Source of the DNA: Pseudomonas sp. WJP1
GTDB lineage: Bacteria; Pseudomonadota; Gammaproteobacteria; Pseudomonadales; Pseudomonadaceae
Direction: 5' to 3'
Assembly (NCBI RefSeq): GCF_028471945.1
Contig: NZ_CP110128.1
Span: 4,452,501-4,516,500, forward strand
Length of the DNA stretch: 64,000 bases
Shown here: positions 54,581 to 64,000 of the stretch, in pieces
Layout of the letters: each line of letters opens with the position of its first letter
Numbering within the stretch: the stretch's first letter is position 1
The notes under the pieces: generated by a model
Databases searched by the model: none
What the model saw: only the letters and a program-made list of their open reading frames with translations
Told to the model about the DNA's origin: nothing
Position numbers and translations under genes: made by a program

Positions 54581-56032
54581 ATGAGCCCAGCAGCCTCGCA
54601 ACTGTTCCGCCAGCAGGCGTACATCAACGGCCAATGGCTGGATGCGCCCGACGGTGCCCGACAGGACATCTTCAACCCGGCCACCGGTGAACGCATCGGT
54701 AGCGTGCCGAACCTTGGTGCCGAGCACGCCCGGCAGGCCATCGTCGCCGCCAACAACGCGTGGCCGGCCTGGCGCGCGCTGACCGCCAAAGAGCGCAGCA
54801 ACACCCTCAAGCGCTGGCACGCGCTGATGCTGGAAAATGCCGATGCCCTCGCCGAAATCCTGACCCTCGAACAAGGCAAACCGTTGGCCGAAGCCAAGGG
54901 TGAAATCCTCTACGCCGCCAGCTTCATCGAGTGGTTCGCCGAAGAAGCCAAACGCATCTACGGCGACACCATTCCCAGCCACAAGGGCGATGCGCGGATT
55001 GTCGTCAGCAAGGAGCCGATCGGTGTCGTCGCGGCGATCACCCCCTGGAACTTCCCGGCGGCGATGATCACTCGCAAGGCCGGCCCGGCGCTGGCCGCCG
55101 GTTGCCCGTGCATCGTCAAGCCGGCACCGGAGACGCCCTTCTCGGCACTGGCCATGGCGGCGTTGGCCGAACAGGCCGGCATGCCTGCGGGTATTTTCAA
55201 CGTGATCACCGGCGATGCCATCGCCATCGGCGCCGAACTGACCGCAAGCCCATTGGTGCGCAAATTGTCGTTCACCGGTTCCACGGCCATCGGCAAGTTG
55301 CTGATGGCGCAGTGCGCGCCGACGCTGAAGAAAGTTTCGCTGGAACTGGGCGGTAACGCGCCGTTCATTGTCTTCGACGACGCCGACCTTGAGCGTGCGG
55401 TGGAAGGCGCGCTGATTGCCAAGTTTCGCAATGCCGGCCAGACCTGCGTCTGCGTCAATCGCTTCCTGGTGCAGGACGGCATTCACGACACCTTTGTCGC
55501 GCGCCTGGCCGAACGGGTGTCGCAACTCAAGGTCGGCAGCGGTTTCGCTGACGGTGTCACCCAGGGTCCGCTGATCAACGAGCGCGCCGTGGCCAAGGTT
55601 GAAGACCATGTGCAGGACGCACTGGCGCAAGGCGCCCGCTTGCTGTGCGGCGGCGAACGTCATGCGCTGGGCCACGGCTTCTTCCAGCCAACGGTCTTGG
55701 CCGGCATCACCACGCAGATGAAAGTCGCCCGGGAAGAAACCTTCGGCCCGCTCGCCGCGGTGTTCCGTTTCGACAGTGAAGCGCAGGCCGTGCACATGGC
55801 CAACGATACCGAATTCGGCCTCGCCGCCTACTGCTACACCCGCGACCTGGGCCGCGCCTGGCGCATGAGCGAGGCGCTGGAGTACGGCATGGTCGGGATC
55901 AACGAAGGGCTGATTTCCACCGAAGTCGCACCTTTTGGCGGGATCAAATCCTCAGGCCTGGGCCGTGAAGGCTCCAAGTACGGCATCGAGGATTACCTGG
56001 AACTCAAATACACCCTGATGGGCGGACTGTGA
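54581..56032 (+). CDS. NAD(P)-dependent succinate-semialdehyde dehydrogenase family
   Basis: A 483-residue aldehyde dehydrogenase of the GabD/SSADH subfamily with Cys289 (GQTCVCVNRF), Glu255 (LELGGNAPF) and the GabD-typical NPATGERIGSVPN and ILTLEQGKPLAEAKGEI. It would oxidise succinate semialdehyde to succinate for the TCA cycle. CAGGAGCCGGC precedes the ATG. In the tgn pathway the last step is of this type, so it is a TgnE candidate by context. Confidence 0.92.
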   Translation: MSPAASQLFRQQAYINGQWLDAPDGARQDIFNPATGERIGSVPNLGAEHARQAIVAANNAWPAWRALTAKERSNTLKRWHALMLENADALAEILTLEQGKPLAEAKGEILYAASFIEWFAEEAKRIYGDTIPSHKGDARIVVSKEPIGVVAAITPWNFPAAMITRKAGPALAAGCPCIVKPAPETPFSALAMAALAEQAGMPAGIFNVITGDAIAIGAELTASPLVRKLSFTGSTAIGKLLMAQCAPTLKKVSLELGGNAPFIVFDDADLERAVEGALIAKFRNAGQTCVCVNRFLVQDGIHDTFVARLAERVSQLKVGSGFADGVTQGPLINERAVAKVEDHVQDALAQGARLLCGGERHALGHGFFQPTVLAGITTQMKVAREETFGPLAAVFRFDSEAQAVHMANDTEFGLAAYCYTRDLGRAWRMSEALEYGMVGINEGLISTEVAPFGGIKSSGLGREGSKYGIEDYLELKYTLMGGL

Positions 56033-56040
56033 ATCAATAC

Positions 56041-56121
56041 CTGTAGGAGCTGCCGCAGGCTGCGATCTTTTGATTTTCGTTTTTAAGATCAAAAGATCGC
56101 AGCCTTCGGCAGCTCCTACAG
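56041..56121. repeat. Long perfect-arm palindrome (81 bp)
   Basis: CTGTAGGAGCTGCCGCAGGC to the mirrored GCAGCTCCTACAG flank a stem around GATCTTTTGA/TCAAAAGATC. This is a distinct Pseudomonas intergenic palindrome. It lies between the SSADH and CMD genes and could form a stable RNA hairpin that partly terminates or protects the transcript. Confidence 0.85.
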
Positions 56122-56142
56122 AGGGTGTGGGAGATCATTGAA

Positions 56143-56532
56143 ATGAGCAACGAGAAATACGAAAAAGGCCTGAAAATCCGCACCCAGGTGCTAGGCGAAG
56201 CTTATGTGAACCGCTCCATCGAGAACGCCGACGACTTCACCCGTCCCCTGCAGGAGATGGTCACCGAGTACTGCTGGGGCCACGTCTGGGGCCGTGAGGG
56301 TTTGTCGCTTAAAGAGCGCAGCATGATAAACTTGGCGATGATTTCGGCCCTCAATCGGCCTCACGAACTCAAGTTGCACGTGCGTGGTGCCTTGCGTAAC
56401 GGACTGAGTCGTGAACAAATACGCGAAATTCTGCTTCAGGTCGGTATTTATTGCGGGGTTCCCGCGGCCGTAGACAGCTTCCGGCTCGCCCGTGAAGCGT
56501 TCGCCGAAGCCGATGCCGAGGCCTCCAGTTAA
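56143..56532 (+). CDS. Carboxymuconolactone decarboxylase family protein
   Basis: A 129-residue PcaC-like (CMD) protein. EYCWGHVWGREGLSLKERSM, NLAMISALNRPHELKLHVRGA and LQVGIYCGVPAAVDSF follow the gamma-CMD pattern with the conserved His and Glu. ATG 56143 follows GGGAGATCATTGAA; an earlier ATG at 56125 overlaps the palindrome. It may decarboxylate or lactonise an intermediate of the pathway. Confidence 0.9.
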   Translation: MSNEKYEKGLKIRTQVLGEAYVNRSIENADDFTRPLQEMVTEYCWGHVWGREGLSLKERSMINLAMISALNRPHELKLHVRGALRNGLSREQIREILLQVGIYCGVPAAVDSFRLAREAFAEADAEASS

Positions 56533-56619
56533 CCCTTGGCTATCTGACTGAACGAGCACCAGGATTATTGCAATCGAAGTGCTCTTTTTGCATGGACAGC
56601 CACATTCAGAGCGGACCCC

Positions 56620-57938
<1,319 letters not shown>

Positions 57939-57986
57939 CGATTCACATCAATCATCACCGCATAATCTCTGGGTGCAGCCATCTCC

Positions 57987-58076
57987 TGTGGGAGCGAGCC
58001 TGCTCGCGATGAGGGAGTGTCAGTCGACACTTGAGTTGATTGATACGCCGCCATCGCGAGCAGGCTCGCTCCCACA
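57987..58076. repeat. Inverted REP pair (BIME)
   Basis: TGTGGGAGCGAGCCTGCTCG and its inverse ending GGCTCGCTCCCACA flank a 40-odd-base spacer between convergent genes, where it can terminate or stabilise transcripts from both sides. Confidence 0.88.
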
Positions 58077-58093
58077 GGGGGCAATAGTGTCCT

Positions 58094-58390
58094 TTAGAGC
58101 GGGGCCACACCTTCGACGATGATCACTTCAGCGCTCGCCACACCCTCGCGATGCCCTTTGGCCTCCTGATACAGCTCTGACCGATAACAGGCCAGCGCCT
58201 GCTCGTAGGAATCGAACTCGATCACCACGCTGCGTTGCGGCGTCGGCCGCCCTTCCATCGCTTCGCTGCGCCCACCGCGCGCCAGTATCCGACCACCGTA
58301 TCGGGCAAAGGCCTGCGGTGCCCGCTGGGTGTATTGGCTGTATTGATCGGGGTCGGTGATATCCACGTGAGCAATCCAGTACGCCTTCAT
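58094..58390 (-). CDS. DUF1330 family protein
   Basis: A 98-residue small ferredoxin-like-fold protein (MKAYWIAHVDITDPDQYSQY; GGRILARGG; QRSVVIEFDSYEQALACYRS), matching DUF1330. Function is unknown. Its start is 22 bp from operator site 2, which it shares with the divergent ribBX gene, so it is expected to be co-regulated with the catabolic set. Confidence 0.9.
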   Translation of the reverse strand: MKAYWIAHVDITDPDQYSQYTQRAPQAFARYGGRILARGGRSEAMEGRPTPQRSVVIEFDSYEQALACYRSELYQEAKGHREGVASAEVIIVEGVAPL

Positions 58391-58411
58391 AGTGACCTCT
58401 GTGCTTGTTTT

Positions 58412-58427
58412 GTATTATGGTATACCA
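58412..58427. promoter_or_regulatory. Operator site 2 of the catabolic regulon
   Basis: GTATTATGGTATACCA is the same 16-mer as at site 1 (50969-50984). It lies between divergent DUF1330 and ribBX starts, 34 bp before the ribBX ATG, so one regulator dimer could control both. Confidence 0.75.
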
Positions 58428-58461
58428 CATTATACCTCCATCAAACACCGAGAATCCCGAC

Positions 58462-59571
58462 ATGGCCTTCAACAGCATCGAAGAAATCATCGAAGACTAC
58501 CGCCAAGGCAAGATGGTGCTCCTGGTCGACGACGAGGACCGGGAAAACGAAGGCGACCTGTTGTTGGCCGCCGACCGCTGCAGCGCCGAAGCCATCAGCT
58601 TCATGGCCCGTGAGGCGCGCGGCCTGATCTGCCTGACCCTGACCGACGAGCATTGCCAGCGCCTGGGCCTTGAGCAGATGGTGCCGAGCAATGGCAGCGT
58701 GTTCAGCACCGCGTTCACGGTGTCGATCGAAGCGGCTGTTGGCGTGACCACCGGCATCTCCGCCGCCGACCGCGCGCGCACCGTGGCCGCCGCCGTCGCC
58801 CACGGCGCGAGTGCCGCCGATATCGTGCAGCCCGGTCACATTTTTCCCTTGCGCGCCCGTGAGGGCGGCGTATTGACCCGTGCCGGTCATACCGAAGCCG
58901 GTTGCGACCTGGCGCGCCTGGCCGGCTTTACCCCGGCCTCGGTGATCGTCGAAGTGATGAACGATGACGGCACCATGGCGCGCCGCCCGGACCTGGAAGT
59001 GTTCGCGCGCAAACACGGGATCAAGATCGGCACCATCGCCGACCTGATCCACTATCGCTTGAGTACCGAGCACACGGTGGTGCGCATCGGCGAGCGCGAG
59101 CTGCCGACGGTGCATGGCACCTTTCGTCTGATCACCTTTGAGGATCGCATCGAAGGCGGTGTCCACATGGCAATGGTCATGGGTGACCTGCGCCGCGATG
59201 AAGCGACGCTGGTGCGCGTGCACGTCATCGACCCGTTGCGCGACCTGGTCGGTGCCGAATACAGCGGCCCTTCCAACTGGACGCTGTGGGCGGCGTTGCA
59301 GCGCGTGGCTGACGAAGGTCGCGGCGTGGTGGTGGTGCTGGCCAACCACGAATCCTCGCAAGCGTTGCTGGAGCGGGTGCCGCAGTTGACCCAGGCACCC
59401 CGGCAGTTCAGCCGTTCGCAGTCGCGGATCTATTCGGAAGTCGGCACCGGGGCACAGATCCTGCAGAACCTTGGCGTCGGCAAGCTGCGGCATCTCGGGC
59501 CGCCGCTGAAATACGCGGGGTTGACCGGTTATGACCTGGAAGTGGTGGAGAGCATTCCGTTCCCCCAGTGA
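58462..59571 (+). CDS. ribB: RibBX: 3,4-dihydroxy-2-butanone-4-phosphate synthase with degenerate GTP cyclohydrolase II domain
   Basis: A 369-residue protein. The N-terminal half is an intact DHBP synthase (DDEDRENEGDL; HIFPLRAREGGVLTRAGHTEA), which converts ribulose-5-phosphate to the four-carbon riboflavin precursor. The C-terminal half has the GTP cyclohydrolase II fold but lacks its Cys zinc ligands: the SECLTGD...RCDC region is replaced by VIDPLRDLVGAEYSGPSNW. This is a RibBX arrangement. It has no FMN riboswitch in its 5' region; instead operator site 2 lies 34 bp upstream. This suggests extra flavin supply on induction of a flavin-dependent pathway. ATG 58462 was taken as the first codon of the conserved domain. 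Confidence 0.93.
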   Translation: MAFNSIEEIIEDYRQGKMVLLVDDEDRENEGDLLLAADRCSAEAISFMAREARGLICLTLTDEHCQRLGLEQMVPSNGSVFSTAFTVSIEAAVGVTTGISAADRARTVAAAVAHGASAADIVQPGHIFPLRAREGGVLTRAGHTEAGCDLARLAGFTPASVIVEVMNDDGTMARRPDLEVFARKHGIKIGTIADLIHYRLSTEHTVVRIGERELPTVHGTFRLITFEDRIEGGVHMAMVMGDLRRDEATLVRVHVIDPLRDLVGAEYSGPSNWTLWAALQRVADEGRGVVVVLANHESSQALLERVPQLTQAPRQFSRSQSRIYSEVGTGAQILQNLGVGKLRHLGPPLKYAGLTGYDLEVVESIPFPQ

Positions 59572-59583
59572 CCCACCGCTTTT

Positions 59584-59651
59584 TGTAGGAGCCAGGCTTG
59601 CCGGCGAAGGCGTCCGCAAGATCGCCTTCGCCGGCAAGCCTGGCTCCTACA
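59584..59651. repeat. Inverted REP pair
   Basis: TGTAGGAGCCAGGCTTGCCG and the inverse ending TGGCTCCTACA follow the ribBX stop directly. Confidence 0.87.
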
Positions 59652-59721
59652 AGTCCTCCACCGGCAATAAAAAAAGCATTTTTGGCTGATAGCCGGTAAG
59701 GCAAAGTGCTTGCACAAAGTT

Positions 59722-59746
59722 TGGAATACCATAATATGATATTCCA
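59722..59746. promoter_or_regulatory. Operator site 3 of the catabolic regulon
   Basis: TGGAATACCATAATAT then GATATTCCA: on the minus strand ATATTATGGTATTCCA matches 14 of 16 bases of sites 1 and 2. It is also a wider inverted repeat (TGGAATA / TATTCCA). It lies 153 bp before the ABC transporter's first gene. Confidence 0.65.
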
Positions 59747-59898
59747 TAGACCGGACGATTTAGCCAAGCGCACCCGACAGGGAAAGCACCCACAACAGCC
59801 CTTGGCACGGTCGCCTTTCAAGGCCAGATGGACCTACTGCTCCCGATAGGCGGGCATTACCAAGCCCGCTCAAAAACACAACAAATGAGGGCGTGAAA

Positions 59899-60924
59899 AT
59901 GGTGTTGAACAAACGTGCATCCGCAGTACTGTTCGCCGGCTTATTGGCCACGGTCAGTCATGTGGCCCTGGCGGCTGAAAGCGTCAACTTCGTCAGCTGG
60001 GGCGGTAGCACCCAGGATGCGCAGAAGCAGGCCTGGGCCGATCCGTTCAGCAAGGCCAGCGGCATCACCGTGGTCCAGGATGGCCCCACCGACTACGGCA
60101 AGCTCAAGGCCATGGTCGAAAGCGGCAACGTGCAGTGGGACGTGGTCGACGTCGAGGCCGACTTCGCCTTGCGCGCCGCCTCCGAAGGCCTGCTCGAACC
60201 CCTCGACTTCAAGGTCATCGAGCGCGACAAGATCGACCCGCGCTTCGTCTCCGATCACGGCGTCGGCTCGTTCTTCTTCTCCTTCGTCCTCGGCTACAAC
60301 GAAGGCAAGCTCGGTGCCAACAAACCCCAGGACTGGTCCGCGCTGTTCGACACCAAGACCTACCCCGGTAAACGCGCCCTCTATAAATGGCCAAGCCCCG
60401 GCGTGCTGGAACTGGCGCTGCTGGCCGATGGCGTGAGCGCCGACAAGCTCTACCCGCTGGACCTGGACCGCGCCTTCAAGAAACTCGACACCATCAAGAA
60501 AGACATCGTCTGGTGGGGCGGCGGCGCCCAGTCGCAGCAGCTGCTGGCCTCCGGTGAAGCGAGCATGGGCCAGTTCTGGAACGGCCGGATCCATGCCCTG
60601 CAGGAAGACGGCGCTCCGGTGGGCGTAAGCTGGAAGCAGAACCTGGTGATGGCCGACATCCTGGTCATTCCCAAGGGTTCGAAAAACAAGGACGCGGCGA
60701 TGAAGTTCCTGGCCAATGCCAGCAGCGCCAAAGGCCAGGCCGACTTCTCCAATCTGACCGCCTACGCCCCGGTCAACGTCGACAGCGTGGCGCGCCTGGA
60801 CTCGGAGCTGGCGCCAAACCTGCCGACGGCCTACGCCAAGGACCAAATCACGCTTGATTTCGCGTACTGGGCCAAGAACGGTCCTGCTATCGCCACACGG
60901 TGGAACGAATGGCTGGTCAAATGA
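59899..60924 (+). CDS. ABC transporter substrate-binding protein, polyamine/quaternary-amine type
   Basis: A 341-residue periplasmic protein with a signal peptide (KRASAVLFAGLLATVSHVALA) and the PotD-like start ESVNFVSWGGSTQDAQKQAW. The ATG at 59899 has GAGG eight bases upstream; a GTG at 59893 is too close to it. It overlaps the first permease start by ATGA. Family members bind putrescine, spermidine or related organic cations; a methylated pyridinium compound would suit the tgn-like context, but this is inference. Confidence 0.92.
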   Translation: MVLNKRASAVLFAGLLATVSHVALAAESVNFVSWGGSTQDAQKQAWADPFSKASGITVVQDGPTDYGKLKAMVESGNVQWDVVDVEADFALRAASEGLLEPLDFKVIERDKIDPRFVSDHGVGSFFFSFVLGYNEGKLGANKPQDWSALFDTKTYPGKRALYKWPSPGVLELALLADGVSADKLYPLDLDRAFKKLDTIKKDIVWWGGGAQSQQLLASGEASMGQFWNGRIHALQEDGAPVGVSWKQNLVMADILVIPKGSKNKDAAMKFLANASSAKGQADFSNLTAYAPVNVDSVARLDSELAPNLPTAYAKDQITLDFAYWAKNGPAIATRWNEWLVK

Positions 60925-61853
60925 AAATGACGGCAACCGCGTCCCGTCCATCCACGCCCGTCGGGAGCGCCACCGGCGCTGCCGGCAAGGCGGCTGCGAT
61001 GACCCAAACCCCGACCCTGGCGCAACGCTGGCGCGGATCGAGCAACCTGATCCCCGCCCTGCTGTTCCTCGGCCTGTTCTTCCTCGGGCCATTGATCGGT
61101 TTGCTGCTGCGCGGTGTGCTGGAACCGACCCCGGGCTTAAGCAACTACGAGCAGCTGTTCGCCAACTCGGCGTATGCCCGGGTCTTGCTCAACACCTTCT
61201 CGGTGGCCGGCCTGGTAACGCTGTTCAGCCTGCTGCTGGGTTTCCCGCTGGCCTGGGCGATCACGCTGGTGCCACGTGGCTGGGGTCGCTGGATCCTGAA
61301 CATCGTGCTGCTGTCGATGTGGACCAGTCTCCTGGCGCGTACCTACTCCTGGCTGGTGTTGCTGCAAGCCTCCGGAGTGATCAACAAGGCGCTGATGGCC
61401 ATGGGCATCATCGACCAGCCGCTGGAGATGGTGCATAACCTCACCGGCGTGGTGATCGGCATGAGCTACATCATGATCCCGTTCATCGTGCTGCCGCTGC
61501 AGGCGACCATGCAGGCCATCGACCCGATGATCCTGCAGGCCGGTTCCATCTGCGGCGCCAGTCCGTGGACCAACTTCTTCCGGGTGTTCCTGCCGCTGTG
61601 CCGGCCGGGGCTGTTCTCCGGCGGCCTGATGGTGTTCGTGATGTCGCTCGGTTACTACGTCACCCCGGCGCTGCTGGGTGGGGCGCAGAACATGATGCTG
61701 CCGGAGTTCATCATCCAGCAGGTGCAGTCGTTCCTCAATTGGGGCCTGGCCAGCGCCGGCGCCGCGTTGCTGATCGTCATCACGCTGGTGCTGTTCTACT
61801 TCTACCTGAAGCTCCAGCCGGAATCCCCGGTTGGCGCCAGCAACGCGAGGTAA
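60921..61853 (+). CDS. ABC transporter permease 1 (PotB-like)
   Basis: A 310-residue inner-membrane permease with about six helices from about residue 45. The cytoplasmic EAA-type loop is ICGASPWTNFFRVFLPLCRPGLFSG. I chose ATG 60921 (MKMTATASRPS) because it overlaps the binding-protein stop and fits the first helix. The N-terminal ~40 residues are low-complexity and probably cytoplasmic. Confidence 0.9.
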   Translation: MKMTATASRPSTPVGSATGAAGKAAAMTQTPTLAQRWRGSSNLIPALLFLGLFFLGPLIGLLLRGVLEPTPGLSNYEQLFANSAYARVLLNTFSVAGLVTLFSLLLGFPLAWAITLVPRGWGRWILNIVLLSMWTSLLARTYSWLVLLQASGVINKALMAMGIIDQPLEMVHNLTGVVIGMSYIMIPFIVLPLQATMQAIDPMILQAGSICGASPWTNFFRVFLPLCRPGLFSGGLMVFVMSLGYYVTPALLGGAQNMMLPEFIIQQVQSFLNWGLASAGAALLIVITLVLFYFYLKLQPESPVGASNAR

Positions 61854-61859
61854 GCCGTC

Positions 61860-62669
61860 ATGCTCCTGACCCCCAATGCCATGAGCCGCCGGATGCGCCT
61901 TGGCCTGTATGCCACCACCGGGCTGATCGGGCTGTTCCTGTTGTTGCCGATCGTGTTCATCGTGCTGCTGTCGTTCGGCTCGTCCCAGTGGCTGGTGTTC
62001 CCGCCACCGGGCTGGACACTGAAATGGTACGGCCAGTTCTTCTCCAATGCCGACTGGATGAACGCGGCCATGGCCAGCCTCAAGGTCGCGGTACTGACCA
62101 CGTTCTTTGCCGTGGCCCTGGGCCTGCCGACTGCGTTTGCCCTGGTACGTGGGCGCTTCCCGGGCCGGGAAATGCTCTACGGCCTGTTCACCCTGCCGAT
62201 GATCGTGCCGCTGGTGATCATTGCCGTGGCGGTGTACGCGCTGTTCCTGAAACTGGGCTACACCGGGACCATGTTCGCCTTCGTCGTCAGCCACGTCATC
62301 GTCGCGCTACCGTTCACCATCATCTCGATCATCAACTCGCTGAAGCTGTTCGACCAGTCGATCGAAGATGCCGCGGTGATCTGTGGTGCCTCGCGCCTGC
62401 AGGCGGTGTTCAAGGTGACCTTCCCGGCGATTCGTCCGGGCATGGTGGCAGGCGCCCTCTTCGCCTTCCTCGTCTCGTGGGATGAAGTGGTACTGAGCGT
62501 GATGATGGCCAGCCCGACCCTGCAAACCCTTCCCGTGAAAATGTGGACCACCCTGCGCCAGGACCTGACGCCCGTGATCGCCGTCGCCTCGACGTTGCTG
62601 ATCGGCCTCTCGGTCTTGGTCATGGTGATCGCCGCCGCACTGCGCCGGCGCAATGAAATCAGCGCCTAA
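61860..62669 (+). CDS. ABC transporter permease 2 (PotC-like)
   Basis: A 269-residue permease with six helices and the EAA-type loop VICGASRLQAVFKVTFPAIRPG. It starts 6 bp after permease 1 with GAGGTAAG before the ATG. With permease 1 it forms the translocation pore. Confidence 0.92.
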   Translation: MLLTPNAMSRRMRLGLYATTGLIGLFLLLPIVFIVLLSFGSSQWLVFPPPGWTLKWYGQFFSNADWMNAAMASLKVAVLTTFFAVALGLPTAFALVRGRFPGREMLYGLFTLPMIVPLVIIAVAVYALFLKLGYTGTMFAFVVSHVIVALPFTIISIINSLKLFDQSIEDAAVICGASRLQAVFKVTFPAIRPGMVAGALFAFLVSWDEVVLSVMMASPTLQTLPVKMWTTLRQDLTPVIAVASTLLIGLSVLVMVIAAALRRRNEISA

Positions 62670-62684
62670 GCGCAGGAGTACGAC

Positions 62685-63839
62685 ATGAGTGCAGTGATCA
62701 AAGATGCCGCGCAGCAAAATGACAAGCCCCTGGTGAGCCTGCGCAACCTGAACAAATACTACGGCGACTTTGCCGCCGTGGACGACATCTCGCTGGACAT
62801 CAAGGACGGTGAGTTCCTCACCTTCCTCGGCTCCAGCGGCTCGGGCAAAAGCACCACGCTGTCGATGCTCGCCGGCTTCGAAACACCCAGCAGCGGCGAG
62901 ATCCTGGTCAACGGCCAGTCGCTGGTGAACGTGCCGCCGCACAAACGCGACATCGGCATGGTGTTCCAGCGCTACTCGCTGTTCCCGCACCTGTCAGTGC
63001 GCGACAACATCGCCTTCCCGCTGGCCATCCGCAAGCTGGCCGCGGCCGAGCGTGATCGCCGGGTCGATGCGATGCTCAAGCTGGTGCAACTTGAACAATT
63101 CGCCCATCGCCGCCCTTCGCAACTCTCCGGCGGCCAGCAGCAACGCGTCGCGATCGCCCGGGCGCTGGTCTACGAGCCACGCATCCTGCTGATGGATGAA
63201 CCGCTGGGCGCACTGGACAAAAAACTGCGTGAAGATTTGCAGGACGAACTGCGCCAACTGCATCGGCGCCTGGGCATCACCATCGTCTACGTGACCCACG
63301 ACCAGGAAGAAGCCATGCGCCTGTCCCAACGCATTGCGATCTTCAGCCACGGCAAGATCGTCGGCCTGGGCAGCGGCTATGACCTGTACCAGAACCCGCC
63401 GAATGCCTTCGTCGCCTCGTTCCTCGGCAACTCCAACTTCCTCAAGCTCAAGGCCCAGGGCAATGCGGTCGCTTCGTTTGAGGGGCAGTCGCTGTCGATC
63501 CGCCTGACGGCCGGCCTGCAAACCAATCAGGATGTACTGTTGATGGTGCGCCCGGAAAAGGCCTTGGCCTTGAGCATCGAGCAAGCCGCCCAGGAACCGT
63601 TGGCCGCGGGGTGGAATGAAGTGACCGCCAAGGTCGTGGAAGTGTTGTTCCTGGGTGAAAGCCAGACGTGCAGTGTGGTGACTTCGGGCGGAACGTCGAT
63701 GACCGTCAAGGCGCTTTCTGCGGCGGGCATGCCTATGAAGGCGGGGGATCCGGTGCGGGTGCGCTGGGCGACGGCCGATGCCTGTGTTTATACCGAATGG
63801 GCTGAGAGCGATTTGAACAAGGCTGCTGGGGCGCATTGA
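62685..63839 (+). CDS. ABC transporter ATP-binding protein (PotA-like, with TOBE domain)
   Basis: A 384-residue ATPase with Walker A GSSGSGKST, signature LSGGQQQRVAIARAL, Walker B ILLMDEPLGALD and H-loop VYVTHDQEEA. The C-terminal ~110 residues are a TOBE-type regulatory domain. It completes the importer operon and is followed by an intrinsic terminator. Confidence 0.94.
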   Translation: MSAVIKDAAQQNDKPLVSLRNLNKYYGDFAAVDDISLDIKDGEFLTFLGSSGSGKSTTLSMLAGFETPSSGEILVNGQSLVNVPPHKRDIGMVFQRYSLFPHLSVRDNIAFPLAIRKLAAAERDRRVDAMLKLVQLEQFAHRRPSQLSGGQQQRVAIARALVYEPRILLMDEPLGALDKKLREDLQDELRQLHRRLGITIVYVTHDQEEAMRLSQRIAIFSHGKIVGLGSGYDLYQNPPNAFVASFLGNSNFLKLKAQGNAVASFEGQSLSIRLTAGLQTNQDVLLMVRPEKALALSIEQAAQEPLAAGWNEVTAKVVEVLFLGESQTCSVVTSGGTSMTVKALSAAGMPMKAGDPVRVRWATADACVYTEWAESDLNKAAGAH

Positions 63840-63887
63840 TTTTTTTGAGGTTCGTGCCAGTGGATTGCTAGTTAAGTATCACCCTCG

Positions 63888-63924
63888 GGTCGCCGCAACG
63901 TCGGGTTGCGGTGGCCTTTTTTTT
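63888..63924 (+). terminator. Intrinsic terminator after the ABC transporter operon
   Basis: A 12-bp stem (GGTCGCCGCAAC with GTTGCGGTGGCC, one G-T pair plus a T-G pair) and loop GTCGG is followed by eight T residues. Confidence 0.93.
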
Positions 63925-63937
63925 GCTTTTTGAATGG

Positions 63938-63975
63938 GGGCATATCCGTTTCTTCGGTAACGGCCACTCATGACG
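63938..63975 (+). repeat. Probable start of a further composite-repeat arm, or a decayed remnant
   Basis: GGCATATCCGTTTCTTCGGT and the following AACGGCCACTCATG resemble the outer end of the repeat arms (GTACATATCC...GCGGTAACGGCCACC). It then diverges. The copy is cut by the window end, so it cannot be judged. Confidence 0.4.
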
Positions 63976-64000
63976 GCGGGTGAAAATCCTGAACTGCCCC

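Noticed and set aside
58391..58461. Possible FMN (RFN) riboswitch upstream of ribBX
   Set aside because: The region is only 71 bp and holds the operator palindrome; none of the RFN consensus stems are visible.

Overview
The window is a GC-rich bacterial chromosome segment, most likely from a Pseudomonas of the fluorescens group. The evidence is the dense scatter of Pseudomonas-type REP palindromes (cores such as GAGCCTGCTCGC and GGCTTGCCGGCGAAGGC), an OprD-type porin, an L-lactate dehydrogenase, DUF1302/DUF1329 genes, a MocR regulator and strong third-position GC bias. No rRNA, tRNA, CRISPR array or phage is visible.

Layout. 1-6.8 kb: the end of a hydroxypyruvate-isomerase-like gene, a membrane diguanylate cyclase, DUF488, then a set consisting of a lipoprotein multicopper oxidase, an outer-membrane barrel, a SCO1-type copper protein and a small membrane protein, followed by GNAT and Nudix genes. 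7.0-7.8 kb: first copy (R1) of a ~750 bp composite inverted repeat. 8-13 kb: small genes, lldD, a metallophosphoesterase, a HIT-like protein and an amidase. 13.3-17.6 kb: a leader with a two-hairpin ANTAR-type antitermination motif and an intrinsic terminator, in front of one 1364-residue protein fusing an assimilatory nitrate reductase to a CysJ-like flavin reductase. 17.7-19.9 kb: repeat R2, one arm of which carries an IS110-family (IS1111-type) element. 20-34 kb: an OprD porin, then a minus-strand set (acyl-CoA synthetase, acyl-CoA dehydrogenase, RND/MMPL pump, YCF48-like protein, DUF1329, DUF1302, serine hydrolase) with a divergent AraC-type regulator, which looks like uptake and activation of a hydrophobic carboxylate or ester. 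34.4-35.1 kb: repeat R3. 35.2-41.7 kb: a minus-strand operon (quinone oxidoreductase, TauD/TfdA dioxygenase, BKACE, MFS, DsbA-like protein, Rieske protein, YeiH exporter). 41.9-47.1 kb: MocR regulator, TIM-barrel isomerase, MFS and an exported epoxide-hydrolase-like enzyme. 47.2-50.9 kb: repeat R4, both arms of which carry the IS. 51-63.9 kb: a catabolic regulon (DUF1185, alpha/beta hydrolase, aldehyde dehydrogenase, flavin reductase, semialdehyde dehydrogenase, CMD protein, GntR/FCD regulator, Nudix, DUF1330, RibBX, polyamine-type ABC transporter) that resembles the trigonelline (tgn) pathway set but has no LuxAB-like monooxygenase in the window.

How it fits together. Three near-identical operator sequences (50970, 58413, 59722) precede the catabolic operon, the DUF1330/ribBX divergent pair and the ABC transporter operon, and the GntR/FCD regulator is the obvious candidate to bind them. 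This would couple substrate import, flavin supply and catabolism. The three IS copies (each 1441 bp) sit at the same position in repeat arms. Their 3' non-coding segment contains an 8-nt stretch complementary to the flank they are inserted next to. The two repeats with one mismatch to that stretch are IS-free, as expected for a guide-RNA-directed IS1111 element.
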